From Streptomyces sp. NBC_00306 (GTDB lineage Bacteria > Actinomycetota > Actinomycetes > Streptomycetales > Streptomycetaceae), in assembly GCF_036169555.1 (NCBI RefSeq), contig NZ_CP108032.1, forward strand, positions 2,232,001-2,296,000: DNA of 64,000 nucleotides, read 5' to 3'. The translations under genes were made by a program, and so were the position numbers. Every line of letters begins with the position of its first letter. Positions within the stretch are counted from its first letter, which is position 1. Under the pieces are notes generated by a model. It did not search any database. It saw only the letters and a list, made by a program, of their open reading frames with translations, and was not told the DNA's origin. Positions 8,875 to 16,001 of the stretch are shown piece by piece.

Positions 8875-9387
8875 ATGGCCGCGAACAGCCCCGTGACCGA
8901 ACTCGACGCCCGCTACAGCGAGGAGAAGGCCACCGCCTCGGACTGGTCGGAGGCCGTCGACCACCTGAGGACCGCGGAGGTGTTCTGGCTGTCGACCGTA
9001 CGCCCGGACGGCCGCCCGCACGTCACCCCGCTGATCGCGGTGTGGCACGACGGCGGACTGCACTTCTGCACCGGTCCCGACGAGCGCAAGGCCAAGAACC
9101 TCCGGGAGAATCAGGAAGTGGTCCTCACCACCGGCGCGAACGCCCTGAACGAGGGCTACGACCTGGTGCTGGAGGGCACCGCGGCCACCGTGAGCGACGA
9201 GGCGCGGCTGCGTGCGCTCGCCGGTGCGTATGTCGAGAAGTACGGTGCGGACTGGACCTTCGAGGTCCGTGACGGCGCCTTCGTGGGCGACGGCGGGACA
9301 GCCCTGGTCTTCCGTGTGGAGCCGCGTACGGCCTTCGGGTTCGCCAAGAGCCCCTACAGCCAGACGCGGTGGCAGTTCACCCAGTGA
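8875..9387 (+). CDS. Pyridoxamine 5'-phosphate oxidase / F420-dependent oxidoreductase fold protein
   Basis: 170-residue split-barrel flavin-binding protein. The pattern FWLSTVRPDGRPHVTPLIAV and HFCTGPDERKAKNLREN is typical of the PNPOx-like family that includes flavin and deazaflavin F420-dependent reductases. Actual cofactor and substrate are unknown. ATG 8875 is preceded by GAGAGGACC at about 6 nt. The next gene, a VOC protein, begins 17 bp after its stop with its own GAAGGGA ribosome-binding site, so the two are likely cotranscribed. Confidence 0.8.
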   Translation: MAANSPVTELDARYSEEKATASDWSEAVDHLRTAEVFWLSTVRPDGRPHVTPLIAVWHDGGLHFCTGPDERKAKNLRENQEVVLTTGANALNEGYDLVLEGTAATVSDEARLRALAGAYVEKYGADWTFEVRDGAFVGDGGTALVFRVEPRTAFGFAKSPYSQTRWQFTQ

Positions 9388-9403
9388 AGGGAACGGCACC
9401 CCG

Positions 9404-9838
9404 ATGGAATGGACACTCGAAGTCGTCATCCTCCCGGTCGCGGACCTGGACCGGTCACGGGGCTTCTACGAGGACACCTGCGGATTCGCGGTCGACACCG
9501 ACACCGAGATCGGCCCGGGCATGCGGATCGTCCAGCTGACCCCGCCCGGCTCCCGCTGCTCGATCGCCCTCTCCAGCGGTCTCCCGCCTGCCCCGGGCCA
9601 GCACGACATGGCGCCCGGCTCGGTCCAGGGGCTCCAGCTGTGCGTCACCGACATCTACCAGGCGCACGCGGAACTGCTCGAGCGGGGCGTCGAGGTGAGC
9701 AACGTGCAGCACGTCGGCGCGAGCGGCTCGTGGGAGGAGGGCCGCGGGGACACATGGAACGCCTTCATGTTCTTCAAGGACCCGGACGGCAACGGCTGGG
9801 TGGTCCAGGAGGCTCCGGCCCCGCTCTCGGAGCGCTGA
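9404..9838 (+). CDS. VOC-superfamily (glyoxalase/bleomycin-resistance fold) protein
   Basis: 144-residue protein with one vicinal-oxygen-chelate domain: N-terminal strand LEVVILPVADLDRSRGFYED, the GFAVDTD motif, and a C-terminal strand MFFKDPDGNGWVVQE that usually supplies the final metal-binding Glu. Such proteins are metal-dependent lyases, dioxygenases or drug-sequestering proteins; nothing here fixes the substrate. The start at ATG 9404 has GAAGGGA about 12 nt upstream. It lies just downstream of the PNPOx-like gene and is probably cotranscribed. Confidence 0.78.
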   Translation: MEWTLEVVILPVADLDRSRGFYEDTCGFAVDTDTEIGPGMRIVQLTPPGSRCSIALSSGLPPAPGQHDMAPGSVQGLQLCVTDIYQAHAELLERGVEVSNVQHVGASGSWEEGRGDTWNAFMFFKDPDGNGWVVQEAPAPLSER

Positions 9839-9989
9839 GCACCGGGCCTTCGCGCCCGCGCCCTGACCTACCGACCCCTTTCGTCCCTTGCCGGCTCTTC
9901 ATGCCGACGGCCGGACGGCTCCGGCGCTGGGCGCCCGGGCCGTCCGGCCGTGAGTGGCGTGAGAGGCGTGGAGAGAGACCGGCCTGCGG

Positions 9990-10184
9990 TCAGGTCTGAG
10001 GCGGGCCGCCCTGGTCGCGGTCGGAGCGGAGCTGGTCCTTCATCCGGTCCTGCGCCGTGTCGACGTGACCGCTGTATTTGCCCTGGGTCTTGCCATCGAC
10101 CATGTCACCGGTCTTGTCCACACCCTTGCCGGCCTGGTCCTCGTGGCCCTTGAGCATGTGCTTGAGCTTGTCCATCACGGACAT
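9990..10184 (-). CDS. Small MT0933-type antitoxin-like protein
   Basis: 64-residue, very hydrophilic protein beginning MSVMDKLKHMLKGHEDQAGK, with the repeated pattern DQAGKGVDKTGDMVDGKTQGK. It matches the small actinobacterial family named after the Mycobacterium MT0933 antitoxin-like protein; no toxin gene is adjacent, so the family name should not be read as function. ATG at 10182-10184 follows AAAGGGA at good spacing, which selects this start over a longer frame reaching 10268. It is divergent from a VOC gene, and the shared upstream region carries a perfect 11-bp inverted repeat (10262-10294). Confidence 0.75.
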   Translation of the reverse strand: MSVMDKLKHMLKGHEDQAGKGVDKTGDMVDGKTQGKYSGHVDTAQDRMKDQLRSDRDQGGPPQT

Positions 10185-10261
10185 GGGACATCCCTTTCGC
10201 CGCGTTGCCCCCCGCTCTTCCAGGGTCACCGCACACCGCCGGGTTCGCATCCCGACAGGGC

Positions 10262-10294
10262 CGCCCACTAGGACAGGATCTGGCCTAGTGGGCG
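10262..10294. promoter_or_regulatory. Perfect 11-bp inverted repeat in divergent promoter region
   Basis: Arms CGCCCACTAGG (10262-10272) and CCTAGTGGGCG (10284-10294) with an 11-nt spacer. It lies 78 bp from the start of the antitoxin-like gene and 47 bp from the VOC gene. The two-turn spacing of the arms fits a dimeric regulator better than a terminator, because no gene ends nearby. The regulator is unknown. Confidence 0.5.
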
Positions 10295-10340
10295 CCTATC
10301 GTTCCGTCAGGGAAACCGCAGGGACGAAGGGACGACGACC

Positions 10341-10742
10341 ATGCTCCGAGGACTCGCCACCATCAACTTCTGGGCCGACGACCTGGCCGCGGCCAAGGCC
10401 TGGTACACGGATCTGCTCGGCATCGAGCCGTACTTCGAGCGCCCCGGATACATCGAATTCCGCATCGGCGACTACCAGCACGAACTGGGCATCGTCGACG
10501 CGTCCTACGCCCCGCCGGGAGCGGCGGCCACCCCGGGCGGAGCCATCGCCCACTGGGCGGTCGACGACCTGGAGGCGACGGTCGACCGGCTCCTCGCGCT
10601 CGGTGCGAAGGAGTACCAGCCGCTGCGGGTCCACGGCCCGGGTTTCGTGACGGCGACGGTCGTGGACCCGTTCGGCAATGTGCTGGGTGTGATGACGAAC
10701 GTCCACTACATGGAGATCCTGGCGAAGACGGGAGCGGCGTGA
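10341..10742 (+). CDS. VOC-superfamily protein
   Basis: 133-residue single-domain vicinal-oxygen-chelate protein: LATINFWADDLAAAKAWYTD, GYIEFRIGDYQHELGIVD and VVDPFGNVLGVMTN. The His in YQHELGIVD and the region around DPFGNVLGV match the positions of metal ligands or strand ends in the family. Function is probably an isomerase, a lyase or small-molecule binding; no substrate can be deduced. The GGACGAAGGGACG stretch upstream supplies a ribosome-binding site. Its TGA overlaps the next GTG by 4 nt, so translation of the pair is coupled. Confidence 0.78.
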   Translation: MLRGLATINFWADDLAAAKAWYTDLLGIEPYFERPGYIEFRIGDYQHELGIVDASYAPPGAAATPGGAIAHWAVDDLEATVDRLLALGAKEYQPLRVHGPGFVTATVVDPFGNVLGVMTNVHYMEILAKTGAA

Positions 10743-11164
10743 GCGACGATCGCCGACCCAGCCCCGTCGTCGAGGCGGCGTGGCAGGACCTGCTGGCCGG
10801 CGACGACGTGGACCCGGCGCTGGTACGGGCCGCCTACGCGCAGCCCCGACTCCGGCAGCTGTTCCCCTGGACCGGCATGTGGGAGCTGCACTTCAGCCGC
10901 TGCACCGAGCATCCGCCGACGTGGGACGTCCCCTACATCACCCCGCGAAAGGGCGGCGGCTTCCTCGTGGCCGGTCCGTCGCGGTCGCAGACCGTCGGAG
11001 AGGCCGGCACCGCGGAAGCAGCAGTCGCGCTGGTGGCGCGGCTGCTGCCGCCCGGCTGCGGCCGCGCCTTCCTCGGCGACCGGCACGAACTCGCGGCTCA
11101 CGAACAGAAAGGGCCGGTCAGGGTCGGTCAGGAATCCGCCGTGAAGCGCACCGACCAGGCGTAG
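10739..11164 (+). CDS. Conserved hypothetical protein (DUF6193-like)
   Basis: 141-residue cytoplasmic protein without a signal or membrane segment. The middle portion (LRQLFPWTGMWELHFSRCTE followed by a PPTWDVPYITPRKGGGFLV stretch) resembles the DUF6193 proteins common in Streptomyces, which have no defined role. It starts at GTG 10739, overlapping the VOC stop by 4 nt. The last 37 bp overlap the end of a convergent small gene on the other strand (11128-11373), so one of the two annotated ends may be wrong. The tail after about residue 120 looks less constrained. Confidence 0.6.
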   Translation: MSDDRRPSPVVEAAWQDLLAGDDVDPALVRAAYAQPRLRQLFPWTGMWELHFSRCTEHPPTWDVPYITPRKGGGFLVAGPSRSQTVGEAGTAEAAVALVARLLPPGCGRAFLGDRHELAAHEQKGPVRVGQESAVKRTDQA

Positions 11165-11373
11165 CCGCTCAGGTTGTCGTGCGGGACGCGGCGCACTTCC
11201 GTGACGCGGCAGCCGTCGTGGGCGTATTTGAGTGCGAAGCGGTCGAGGCGCTGTTCGTCGGTGAGATCCTCCATCGACAGCGGCGCGCCGACGACGAGGT
11301 CCTCGTGCAGGACCGGTTCCTGCGCAGCGGTGTCCGAGCATGCCTGACAGTGATGCGTTCTGGGGAGGGCCAT
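11128..11373 (-). CDS. Small hypothetical protein
   Basis: 81 residues, no recognised domain. The segment from MEDLTDEQRLDRF to SGYAWSVRFTADS reads like a real globular protein, while the first 32 residues (with a CQAC pair) are less certain; the internal ATG giving MEDLTDEQ is an alternative start. No strong ribosome-binding site precedes ATG 11371-11373. It overlaps the convergent DUF6193-like gene by 37 bp. Codon-position bias and the sensible C-terminus favour a real gene, but a spurious frame cannot be excluded. Confidence 0.45.
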   Translation of the reverse strand: MALPRTHHCQACSDTAAQEPVLHEDLVVGAPLSMEDLTDEQRLDRFALKYAHDGCRVTEVRRVPHDNLSGYAWSVRFTADS

Positions 11374-11504
11374 ACGGCCAGTGTGCTCCTGTGGAGCGCA
11401 CCGGCAAGGCCCGACGCGTCACCCGATCGCAGCGAACGCCGCCGCCCGCTGTCCTGAAGCGGCCCGTGGGCCGGGAACAGCGGACGGCGGCGCCGTGGTG
11501 ACCG

Positions 11505-12740
11505 CTACGGCTCCAGCACGACCGGCAGTGCCGAGAGGCCGCGGAACGCCGGAAACGGGACCTGGAGCCAGGCCGGCTCCTGCGCCGGGTCGGCGAAGGC
11601 CAGCCGCGGGAAGCGGCCGAGCAGGCTCGTGAGGGCGATCTGCGTCTCCATCCGGGCCAGCGGCGCTCCGAGGCAGTAGTGACTGCCGTTGCCGAACCCG
11701 ATGTGGGCGTTCTGCGCGTTGTCGGGCCGGGACACGTCGAACTCGTCCGGGGAGTCGAACTTCCGCGGATCGCGGTTGGCCGAGGTGATCGCGATCTGCA
11801 CGAGCGACCCCTTCGGGATCCGCGTCCCGGACATCTCCACGTCCTCGGTCGCGAAGCGGAACGTCGCGCTCTCCACCGAGCCGTCGTAGCGCAGCACTTC
11901 CTCCACCGCCCGGCCCATCAGCTCCGGGTCGTCCTGCACGGCGCGCAGCTGTGCGGGGTGCGAGAGAAGGTGCTGGACCGCGTTGCCGATGAGGTACGCG
12001 GTCGTCTTGTGACCCGCGAACATCAGCAGGAACGCCGTCGAGACGAGCTCGTTCTCGGTGAGGCCGCCGTCCTTGTCCCGCGCCTCGGTGAGCGCGCTGA
12101 GCAGGTCCTCCTCCGGGTGGCTGCGCTTGCGCGCGATGAGGTCCGAGAAGTAGTGGTGGAGGCTCTCCTCCGCCTGCTGCTGAGCGCGCTTGGACTCCTC
12201 GCTGAAGCCGGTCTGGGCCACCGTCGTGGACCAGGTCTGGACGTCCGACCGCTCGTTCTCCGGTACACCGAGGAGTTCGCAGATCACCGTGATGGGCAGC
12301 GGGAACGCGAAGGCGGGGAGCAGGTCGAACGCCTCCCGCTTCGGGCACGCGTCCAGCAGCATGTCGGTGATGCCCTGGATCTTCGGCCGCAGCGCCTCCA
12401 CACGACGGGGGGTGAACCCCGAGTTGACCAGCTTGCGCAGCCGGGTGTGCTTGGGCGCGTCGGCGTTGAGCATGTGGTCGTCCAGCGCCACCGACGAGTC
12501 GCCGAAGATTCTCCGGTACGCGTCCATGGCGCCGTACATGTCCTTGCTCAGCCGCGGGTCCGACAGAGCGGCCCGTGCGTCCTCGTACCGCGTGATGAGG
12601 TACGTGTCGATGCCGTGCGGCGGCTTCATCGGACAGACGGGCTGGTTGTCCCGCAGGTGTTCATAGACGGGGTGCGGGTTCCGCCGGAACTCGGGAGTAC
12701 ACCGCTCGGCTGCGGCGGCGGGGTCTTGCGTGGTGGTCAC
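11505..12740 (-). CDS. Cytochrome P450 with an unusual I-helix
   Basis: 411-residue soluble bacterial P450 monooxygenase, last gene of a four-gene coupled operon. Landmarks: substrate-proximal HTRLRKLV, I-helix LLMFAGHKTT near residue 240, ExxR as EEVLRYDGS, and the heme loop FGNGSHYCLGAPLARME with the Cys ligand near residue 353. Two features are odd. The acidic residue normally preceding the I-helix Thr pair (AGHETT) is Lys here, and the heme loop has Asn and Ser where FGxGxHxC proteins usually keep Gly and Ala/Tyr. GTG at 12738-12740 overlaps the amidohydrolase stop as GTGA and has AGGAG about 6-7 nt upstream. It needs external electron donors; none is encoded in the operon. The substrate is unknown. 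Confidence 0.9.
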   Translation of the reverse strand: MTTTQDPAAAAERCTPEFRRNPHPVYEHLRDNQPVCPMKPPHGIDTYLITRYEDARAALSDPRLSKDMYGAMDAYRRIFGDSSVALDDHMLNADAPKHTRLRKLVNSGFTPRRVEALRPKIQGITDMLLDACPKREAFDLLPAFAFPLPITVICELLGVPENERSDVQTWSTTVAQTGFSEESKRAQQQAEESLHHYFSDLIARKRSHPEEDLLSALTEARDKDGGLTENELVSTAFLLMFAGHKTTAYLIGNAVQHLLSHPAQLRAVQDDPELMGRAVEEVLRYDGSVESATFRFATEDVEMSGTRIPKGSLVQIAITSANRDPRKFDSPDEFDVSRPDNAQNAHIGFGNGSHYCLGAPLARMETQIALTSLLGRFPRLAFADPAQEPAWLQVPFPAFRGLSALPVVLEP

Positions 12741-13729
12741 GGACGACTCCTGAGGTCGAAGAGGGCCTCGGCGTTGCCGCCGAGGATGCGCTGCTGGGCC
12801 GCTTTGTCGACCGGCAGCTTCTCGATCATGCGGACCCACTCCGTCAGCGGCATCGCCATCGGCGGCGAGTCGGTGCCGAACAACATCCGTTCGGGCCCCA
12901 GGACCTCCGCGTTGAGGCTCAGGTGCGCCGCGCTGAGAGGACTGGTGTCGACGTACATCCGCTGGAGGGCCGCGCCCGGGTCGGCGGCGGGCGCGAGGGC
13001 GGGCTCCATGGGCGGTGCGCCGGCCGCTCCCGGCTTTCCGCCCGGGGCCCCGGCGGGCGGACCCCAGTGCCGGGGCCGCGCCGCCGTCTGCAGACGATCG
13101 GCCAGCAGCGCCATCGCACCGCCGCCGGTGGCACCGATGAGCCGCAGATCCGGGTACTTCTCCAGCCACCCGGCGAACGCCAGCATCGCCATGCCCACGG
13201 TCAGGTCGCCGAAGCGGCCGATCTGCTCGACGAAGCCCATGTTCTGGACGTGCTCCGTGCCGACGGGTTCGGCCGGGGCGTGCACCAGGACCGGCACCCC
13301 CGCCTCCGCGGCCAGCGCGAAGAAGGAGTCGGCCCGGGGCGAGCCGAGCAGCTCGCCGTGGACGCTGGAGGTGGTGATCAGACCGACGAAGGCGGGGTCC
13401 GCCAACGTCTCCCTGACGCCCTCCAGATGGTCGTCGTCGCCGAACGGATTGGCGTACACGTAGCCGCGCAGCTGGTCCGGGAACGAGGCGATCAGGCCCG
13501 ACATCCAGGCGTGGAAGCTGCGCAGCCGGTCCCGCGGCTGGGCGTAGTTGTCGACGCCCGGGACCCGTGCCATCGCGCCCGCCCCGACGGGGCTGCCGAT
13601 GATGGTGAGGTCGATCCCGGCCTCGGCGCGGGCGGCGAGCATGCCGTCGACGTCGGTCAGGGCGGGGGGCATCGGGAAGCGCTGTGCCGCTTCGGGCGGG
13701 GACAGGTGCCCGTGAATGTCGATGATCAT
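12737..13729 (-). CDS. Amidohydrolase-family (ACMSD-like TIM barrel) protein
   Basis: 330-residue metal-dependent hydrolase or decarboxylase of the amidohydrolase 2 / ACMSD type. It opens with MIIDIHGHLSP, giving the HxH metal pair on strand 1. A third His lies in PVLVHAPAE and the catalytic Asp in MLFGTDSPPMAMP. A proline- and alanine-rich stretch (residues about 215-245) interrupts the barrel. The ATG overlaps the preceding stop by ATGA and its TGA overlaps the P450 start, so translation is coupled on both sides. ACMSD-like enzymes decarboxylate or hydrolyse aromatic-derived acids, which suggests the operon processes a small aromatic or cyclic compound; that is inference. Confidence 0.82.
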   Translation of the reverse strand: MIIDIHGHLSPPEAAQRFPMPPALTDVDGMLAARAEAGIDLTIIGSPVGAGAMARVPGVDNYAQPRDRLRSFHAWMSGLIASFPDQLRGYVYANPFGDDDHLEGVRETLADPAFVGLITTSSVHGELLGSPRADSFFALAAEAGVPVLVHAPAEPVGTEHVQNMGFVEQIGRFGDLTVGMAMLAFAGWLEKYPDLRLIGATGGGAMALLADRLQTAARPRHWGPPAGAPGGKPGAAGAPPMEPALAPAADPGAALQRMYVDTSPLSAAHLSLNAEVLGPERMLFGTDSPPMAMPLTEWVRMIEKLPVDKAAQQRILGGNAEALFDLRSRP

Positions 13730-14610
13730 GCGCCCACTCCCGTGTCGGGCACGATCGCGCGGGTCACCGCGGCGCAGTCCTCGTCGCCGAGGCCCTGCTC
13801 GGTGGCGCGGAGGTGGGTCTCCGCGGCAGCGGCGGTGAGCGGCAGGTGCAGCCCGGCGGCCGCGGCCTGCTCCGTGGCGAGCGCGAGGTCCTTGGCCATC
13901 AGACGCAGCCGGAAGTCCGGCTTGTCGTACCGCCCGGCTGCCAGGCGCTTGGACTTGAAGGCCATGACCGGCGAGGCGAAACCGCTGCCCGCGATGGTCG
14001 CGAGGACCTGCTTCCGGTCGAGTCCGCAGACGGCGGCCAGTTCGGCGGCCTCGGCCATCGCCTGGACCTCGATGCCCATCAGCAGGTTGAGGAGCAGCTT
14101 CATCCTCATGCCCGAGCCGAGCGCGCCGAGGTGGACGACCTCCTTGCCCAGCATGTCGAGCAGCGGCCGGCCGGCGGTGAAGACCCGCTCCTCACCGCCG
14201 ACGAACAGCCGCAGGTCTCCGCTGCGGGCGTGGTCGCGGTTGCCGAGCATGCCGACGTCCAGCACGGAGGGCTCGTCGCCCACCAGGCGGACGACCTCGT
14301 CCGGAGAGACGGTGCTCGCGCAGATGATGGCTCCGGGGTACGACCCCCCGGCCAGGACCCCGTCGGGTCCCCGCAGCACCGCGCGGAGCGCCTCGCCGTC
14401 GGCCACGGTGCATATGGTCGCGCTCGTGCCCTCGACGGCTTCTATCGGTCGGGCCGCGGCGACTGCACCGGCCTTGGTCAGCGGTTCGGCGCGCTCGGGG
14501 GTGCGGTTCCACACCCGCACCTGCACGCCCTGGTCGAGCAGGCGGCCGGCCAGGCCGGCGCCCATCGTGCCGAGTCCGAGCACGGCGACGGGTCCTTGGG
14601 TGGGCGTCAT
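13726..14610 (-). CDS. NAD(P)-dependent beta-hydroxyacid-dehydrogenase-like oxidoreductase
   Basis: 294-residue enzyme with an N-terminal Rossmann fold (VAVLGLGTMGAGLAGRLLDQG, VWNRTPERAEPL, the latter's Arg suggesting NADPH) and the all-helical C-terminal domain of 6-phosphogluconate / 3-hydroxyisobutyrate dehydrogenases. The region GALGSGMRMKLLLNLLMG keeps the catalytic Lys and downstream Asn of the hydroxyacid dehydrogenases. This argues against a plain imine reductase, in which that Lys is replaced. ATG at 14608-14610 has GGAGGTGA just upstream, inside the end of the monooxygenase gene, and overlaps its stop (ATGA). Second gene of the operon. Confidence 0.85.
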   Translation of the reverse strand: MTPTQGPVAVLGLGTMGAGLAGRLLDQGVQVRVWNRTPERAEPLTKAGAVAAARPIEAVEGTSATICTVADGEALRAVLRGPDGVLAGGSYPGAIICASTVSPDEVVRLVGDEPSVLDVGMLGNRDHARSGDLRLFVGGEERVFTAGRPLLDMLGKEVVHLGALGSGMRMKLLLNLLMGIEVQAMAEAAELAAVCGLDRKQVLATIAGSGFASPVMAFKSKRLAAGRYDKPDFRLRLMAKDLALATEQAAAAGLHLPLTAAAAETHLRATEQGLGDEDCAAVTRAIVPDTGVGA

Positions 14611-14948
14611 GACTTCACCTCCGCGGTCTCCTTGACGACGCGGAAGCGCAGCGACTGGGTCGAGTCGACCCACTTGCGCAGCGGAGCCACCATCTCCTGG
14701 TGCTCGTCGCTCTGCTGCCAGGCGAAGAAGGCCTCAGGGGTCTCCCACTCGCTGGTGATGACCCACTGACGGGAGCCCTCCTCCACGGGTTCTCCGAGAC
14801 GGTCGATGATGTGACCGGGAGTGCGGGCGACGGACTTCCGGATCTGGTCGTACATCTCCAGAAACCCTTCCTCGCAGCCCTCGGTGACCTGGACGGCGAA
14901 GACGACGGAAAGCCTGTCGGCCGAATGGCCGTTCTGCACAGTGCCCAT
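14607..14948 (-). CDS. Antibiotic-biosynthesis-type monooxygenase (ABM fold)
   Basis: 113-residue small ferredoxin-like protein of the ABM / quinol monooxygenase class: LSVVFAVQVTEGCEEGFLEM, VARTPGHIIDRL and WVITSEWETPEAFFAWQQSD are typical. Members oxidise aromatic or polyketide-derived rings without cofactors, or act as heme-degrading enzymes. It is the first gene of the four-gene operon and has the strongest ribosome-binding site of the group (AGGAGGAG before ATG 14946-14948). Start-stop overlaps of 4 nt with the downstream genes imply coordinated synthesis with the dehydrogenase, amidohydrolase and P450. Confidence 0.82.
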   Translation of the reverse strand: MGTVQNGHSADRLSVVFAVQVTEGCEEGFLEMYDQIRKSVARTPGHIIDRLGEPVEEGSRQWVITSEWETPEAFFAWQQSDEHQEMVAPLRKWVDSTQSLRFRVVKETAEVKS

Positions 14949-15264
14949 ATCTCCTCCTGGTGGGTGAGCTCTGCTGGGACACGCCTCCTACCGACTCATG
15001 GGCCCAGCGCCGCTGCAACTCCACCGCGGGGAGGGCGCCATGGGGCCACGGCGCCTCCCACGAGGGGTCGCCCGTACGGGTGAGGGCTGAAGTCGCCCCT
15101 GTTCAGGCGTTCCTGGTACGGAGCGTCGACGGGTGTTCACGGGGCGGCGCGATGGGGCCATTCGAGTGGCGGAGAAGGCCGGCCTGCGAGGGGTCCCGGG
15201 CGCCGGATCCGGTGCGCCGAGGAGCGCCCGCCGGGAGGAGGAAAGGGCTGCCGGCGGAGCCCGC
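14949..15264. other. 316-bp gap upstream of the monooxygenase operon
   Basis: I see no convincing gene here. The left part must contain the promoter of the ABM operon on the minus strand, but no clear -35/-10 pair stands out. The right part contains a hairpin (15028-15059) that probably ends transcription of the hypothetical gene at 15265-15876. Open frames crossing it lack codon bias and ribosome-binding sites. Confidence 0.5.
15028..15059 (-). terminator. Hairpin downstream of hypothetical gene 15265-15876
   Basis: GGGAGGGCGCC (about 15029-15039) pairs with GGCGCCTCCC (about 15050-15059), with one bulged G and a 10-nt loop. It lies some 200 bp beyond the stop of the minus-strand gene to its right. 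Distance lowers confidence that it is that gene's terminator. Confidence 0.4.
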
Positions 15265-15876
15265 TCAGGCCTGCGACTCGGCCCAGAACTGGAAGATCCT
15301 GGAGATCCCCGCCCGTACGGCACCGCGCCGCGTGAGGACGGACCGGTCGACTCCGCAGAAGAGCACCGCGAGCGAGACGTCGGCGGGCAGCACCCGGCCC
15401 GCCGCGTGCACGGTGACCTTCCTGCCGTTCCCGAGGCCGGACTGCCGCACCGTGACGACGACACCCGGGTCCTCGGCGTCGGCCCGCCGGGACAGCGTGT
15501 ACGCCCGGCGGTTGATCGCCGTGAGCCGGTAGGCGTCACCCAGATACCTCATGTGCAGGCACCGCCCCCGGTGCGTCGGCGCCCACCGGTTCCGGCTCAT
15601 CCGCACGAGCCCGTCGCCCACCCGGAGCGTCGCCCGGTTCAGGGTCGGCATCGCCACGACGTCCGTGTGCACGCCCCGCGTCTCGAAGGCGGCCGTGGGG
15701 ATCAGACCGCCGCGCGCCTCCGTGACGATCACGTTCGGCAGGTCCGGGCCCGCCGGATGGACGACCCGTATCTCGCCGAACTCGGGCGAGGTGCCCTGCC
15801 AGCAGGACGTCCTGCGCCCGGCGGGCGGCTTCTCCTTCCGGTACGCGAGCGTGAACGGGCTGATGGTCGTGTGCAC
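15265..15876 (-). CDS. Conserved hypothetical protein
   Basis: 203 residues, rich in beta-strand-like alternation, no signal peptide and no membrane helix. The sequence begins MHTTISPFTLAYRKEKPPAG and ends VRAGISRIFQFWAESQA. I recognise no catalytic motif; strings such as LPNVIVTEARGGLIPTAAFE and ADVSLAVLFCGVDRSVLT suggest a structural or binding role. GTG at 15874-15876 is preceded by GTGAGGAAC, a reasonable ribosome-binding site. It sits alone between the glnA2 terminator and the ABM operon on the same strand. Confidence 0.6.
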   Translation of the reverse strand: MHTTISPFTLAYRKEKPPAGRRTSCWQGTSPEFGEIRVVHPAGPDLPNVIVTEARGGLIPTAAFETRGVHTDVVAMPTLNRATLRVGDGLVRMSRNRWAPTHRGRCLHMRYLGDAYRLTAINRRAYTLSRRADAEDPGVVVTVRQSGLGNGRKVTVHAAGRVLPADVSLAVLFCGVDRSVLTRRGAVRAGISRIFQFWAESQA

Positions 15877-15933
15877 GGATGTTCCTCACTGGTCGACAGG
15901 GCCGTGGCGCGCCGGGCCGGGCGGGGCACGGAA

Positions 15934-15974
15934 CGGCTCCGGGCCGGTGGCGTACTGCCACCGGCCCGGAGCCG
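15934..15974 (-). terminator. Strong terminator hairpin after glnA2
   Basis: Eighteen-base perfect arms CGGCTCCGGGCCGGTGGC (15934-15951) and GCCACCGGCCCGGAGCCG (15957-15974) with a 5-nt loop, starting 27 bp past the glnA2 stop codon. Long GC-rich stems without a T-run are typical of Streptomyces intrinsic terminators. Confidence 0.85.
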
Positions 15975-16001
15975 ACTCACGAACGGGAAACCGACCCGCG
16001 T

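Noticed and set aside
9990..10184. Toxin-antitoxin pair
   Set aside because: The protein resembles the MT0933 antitoxin family, but no toxin gene is next to it.
13726..14610. Imine reductase
   Set aside because: The catalytic Lys of hydroxyacid dehydrogenases is kept (MRMKLLLN), which imine reductases lack.
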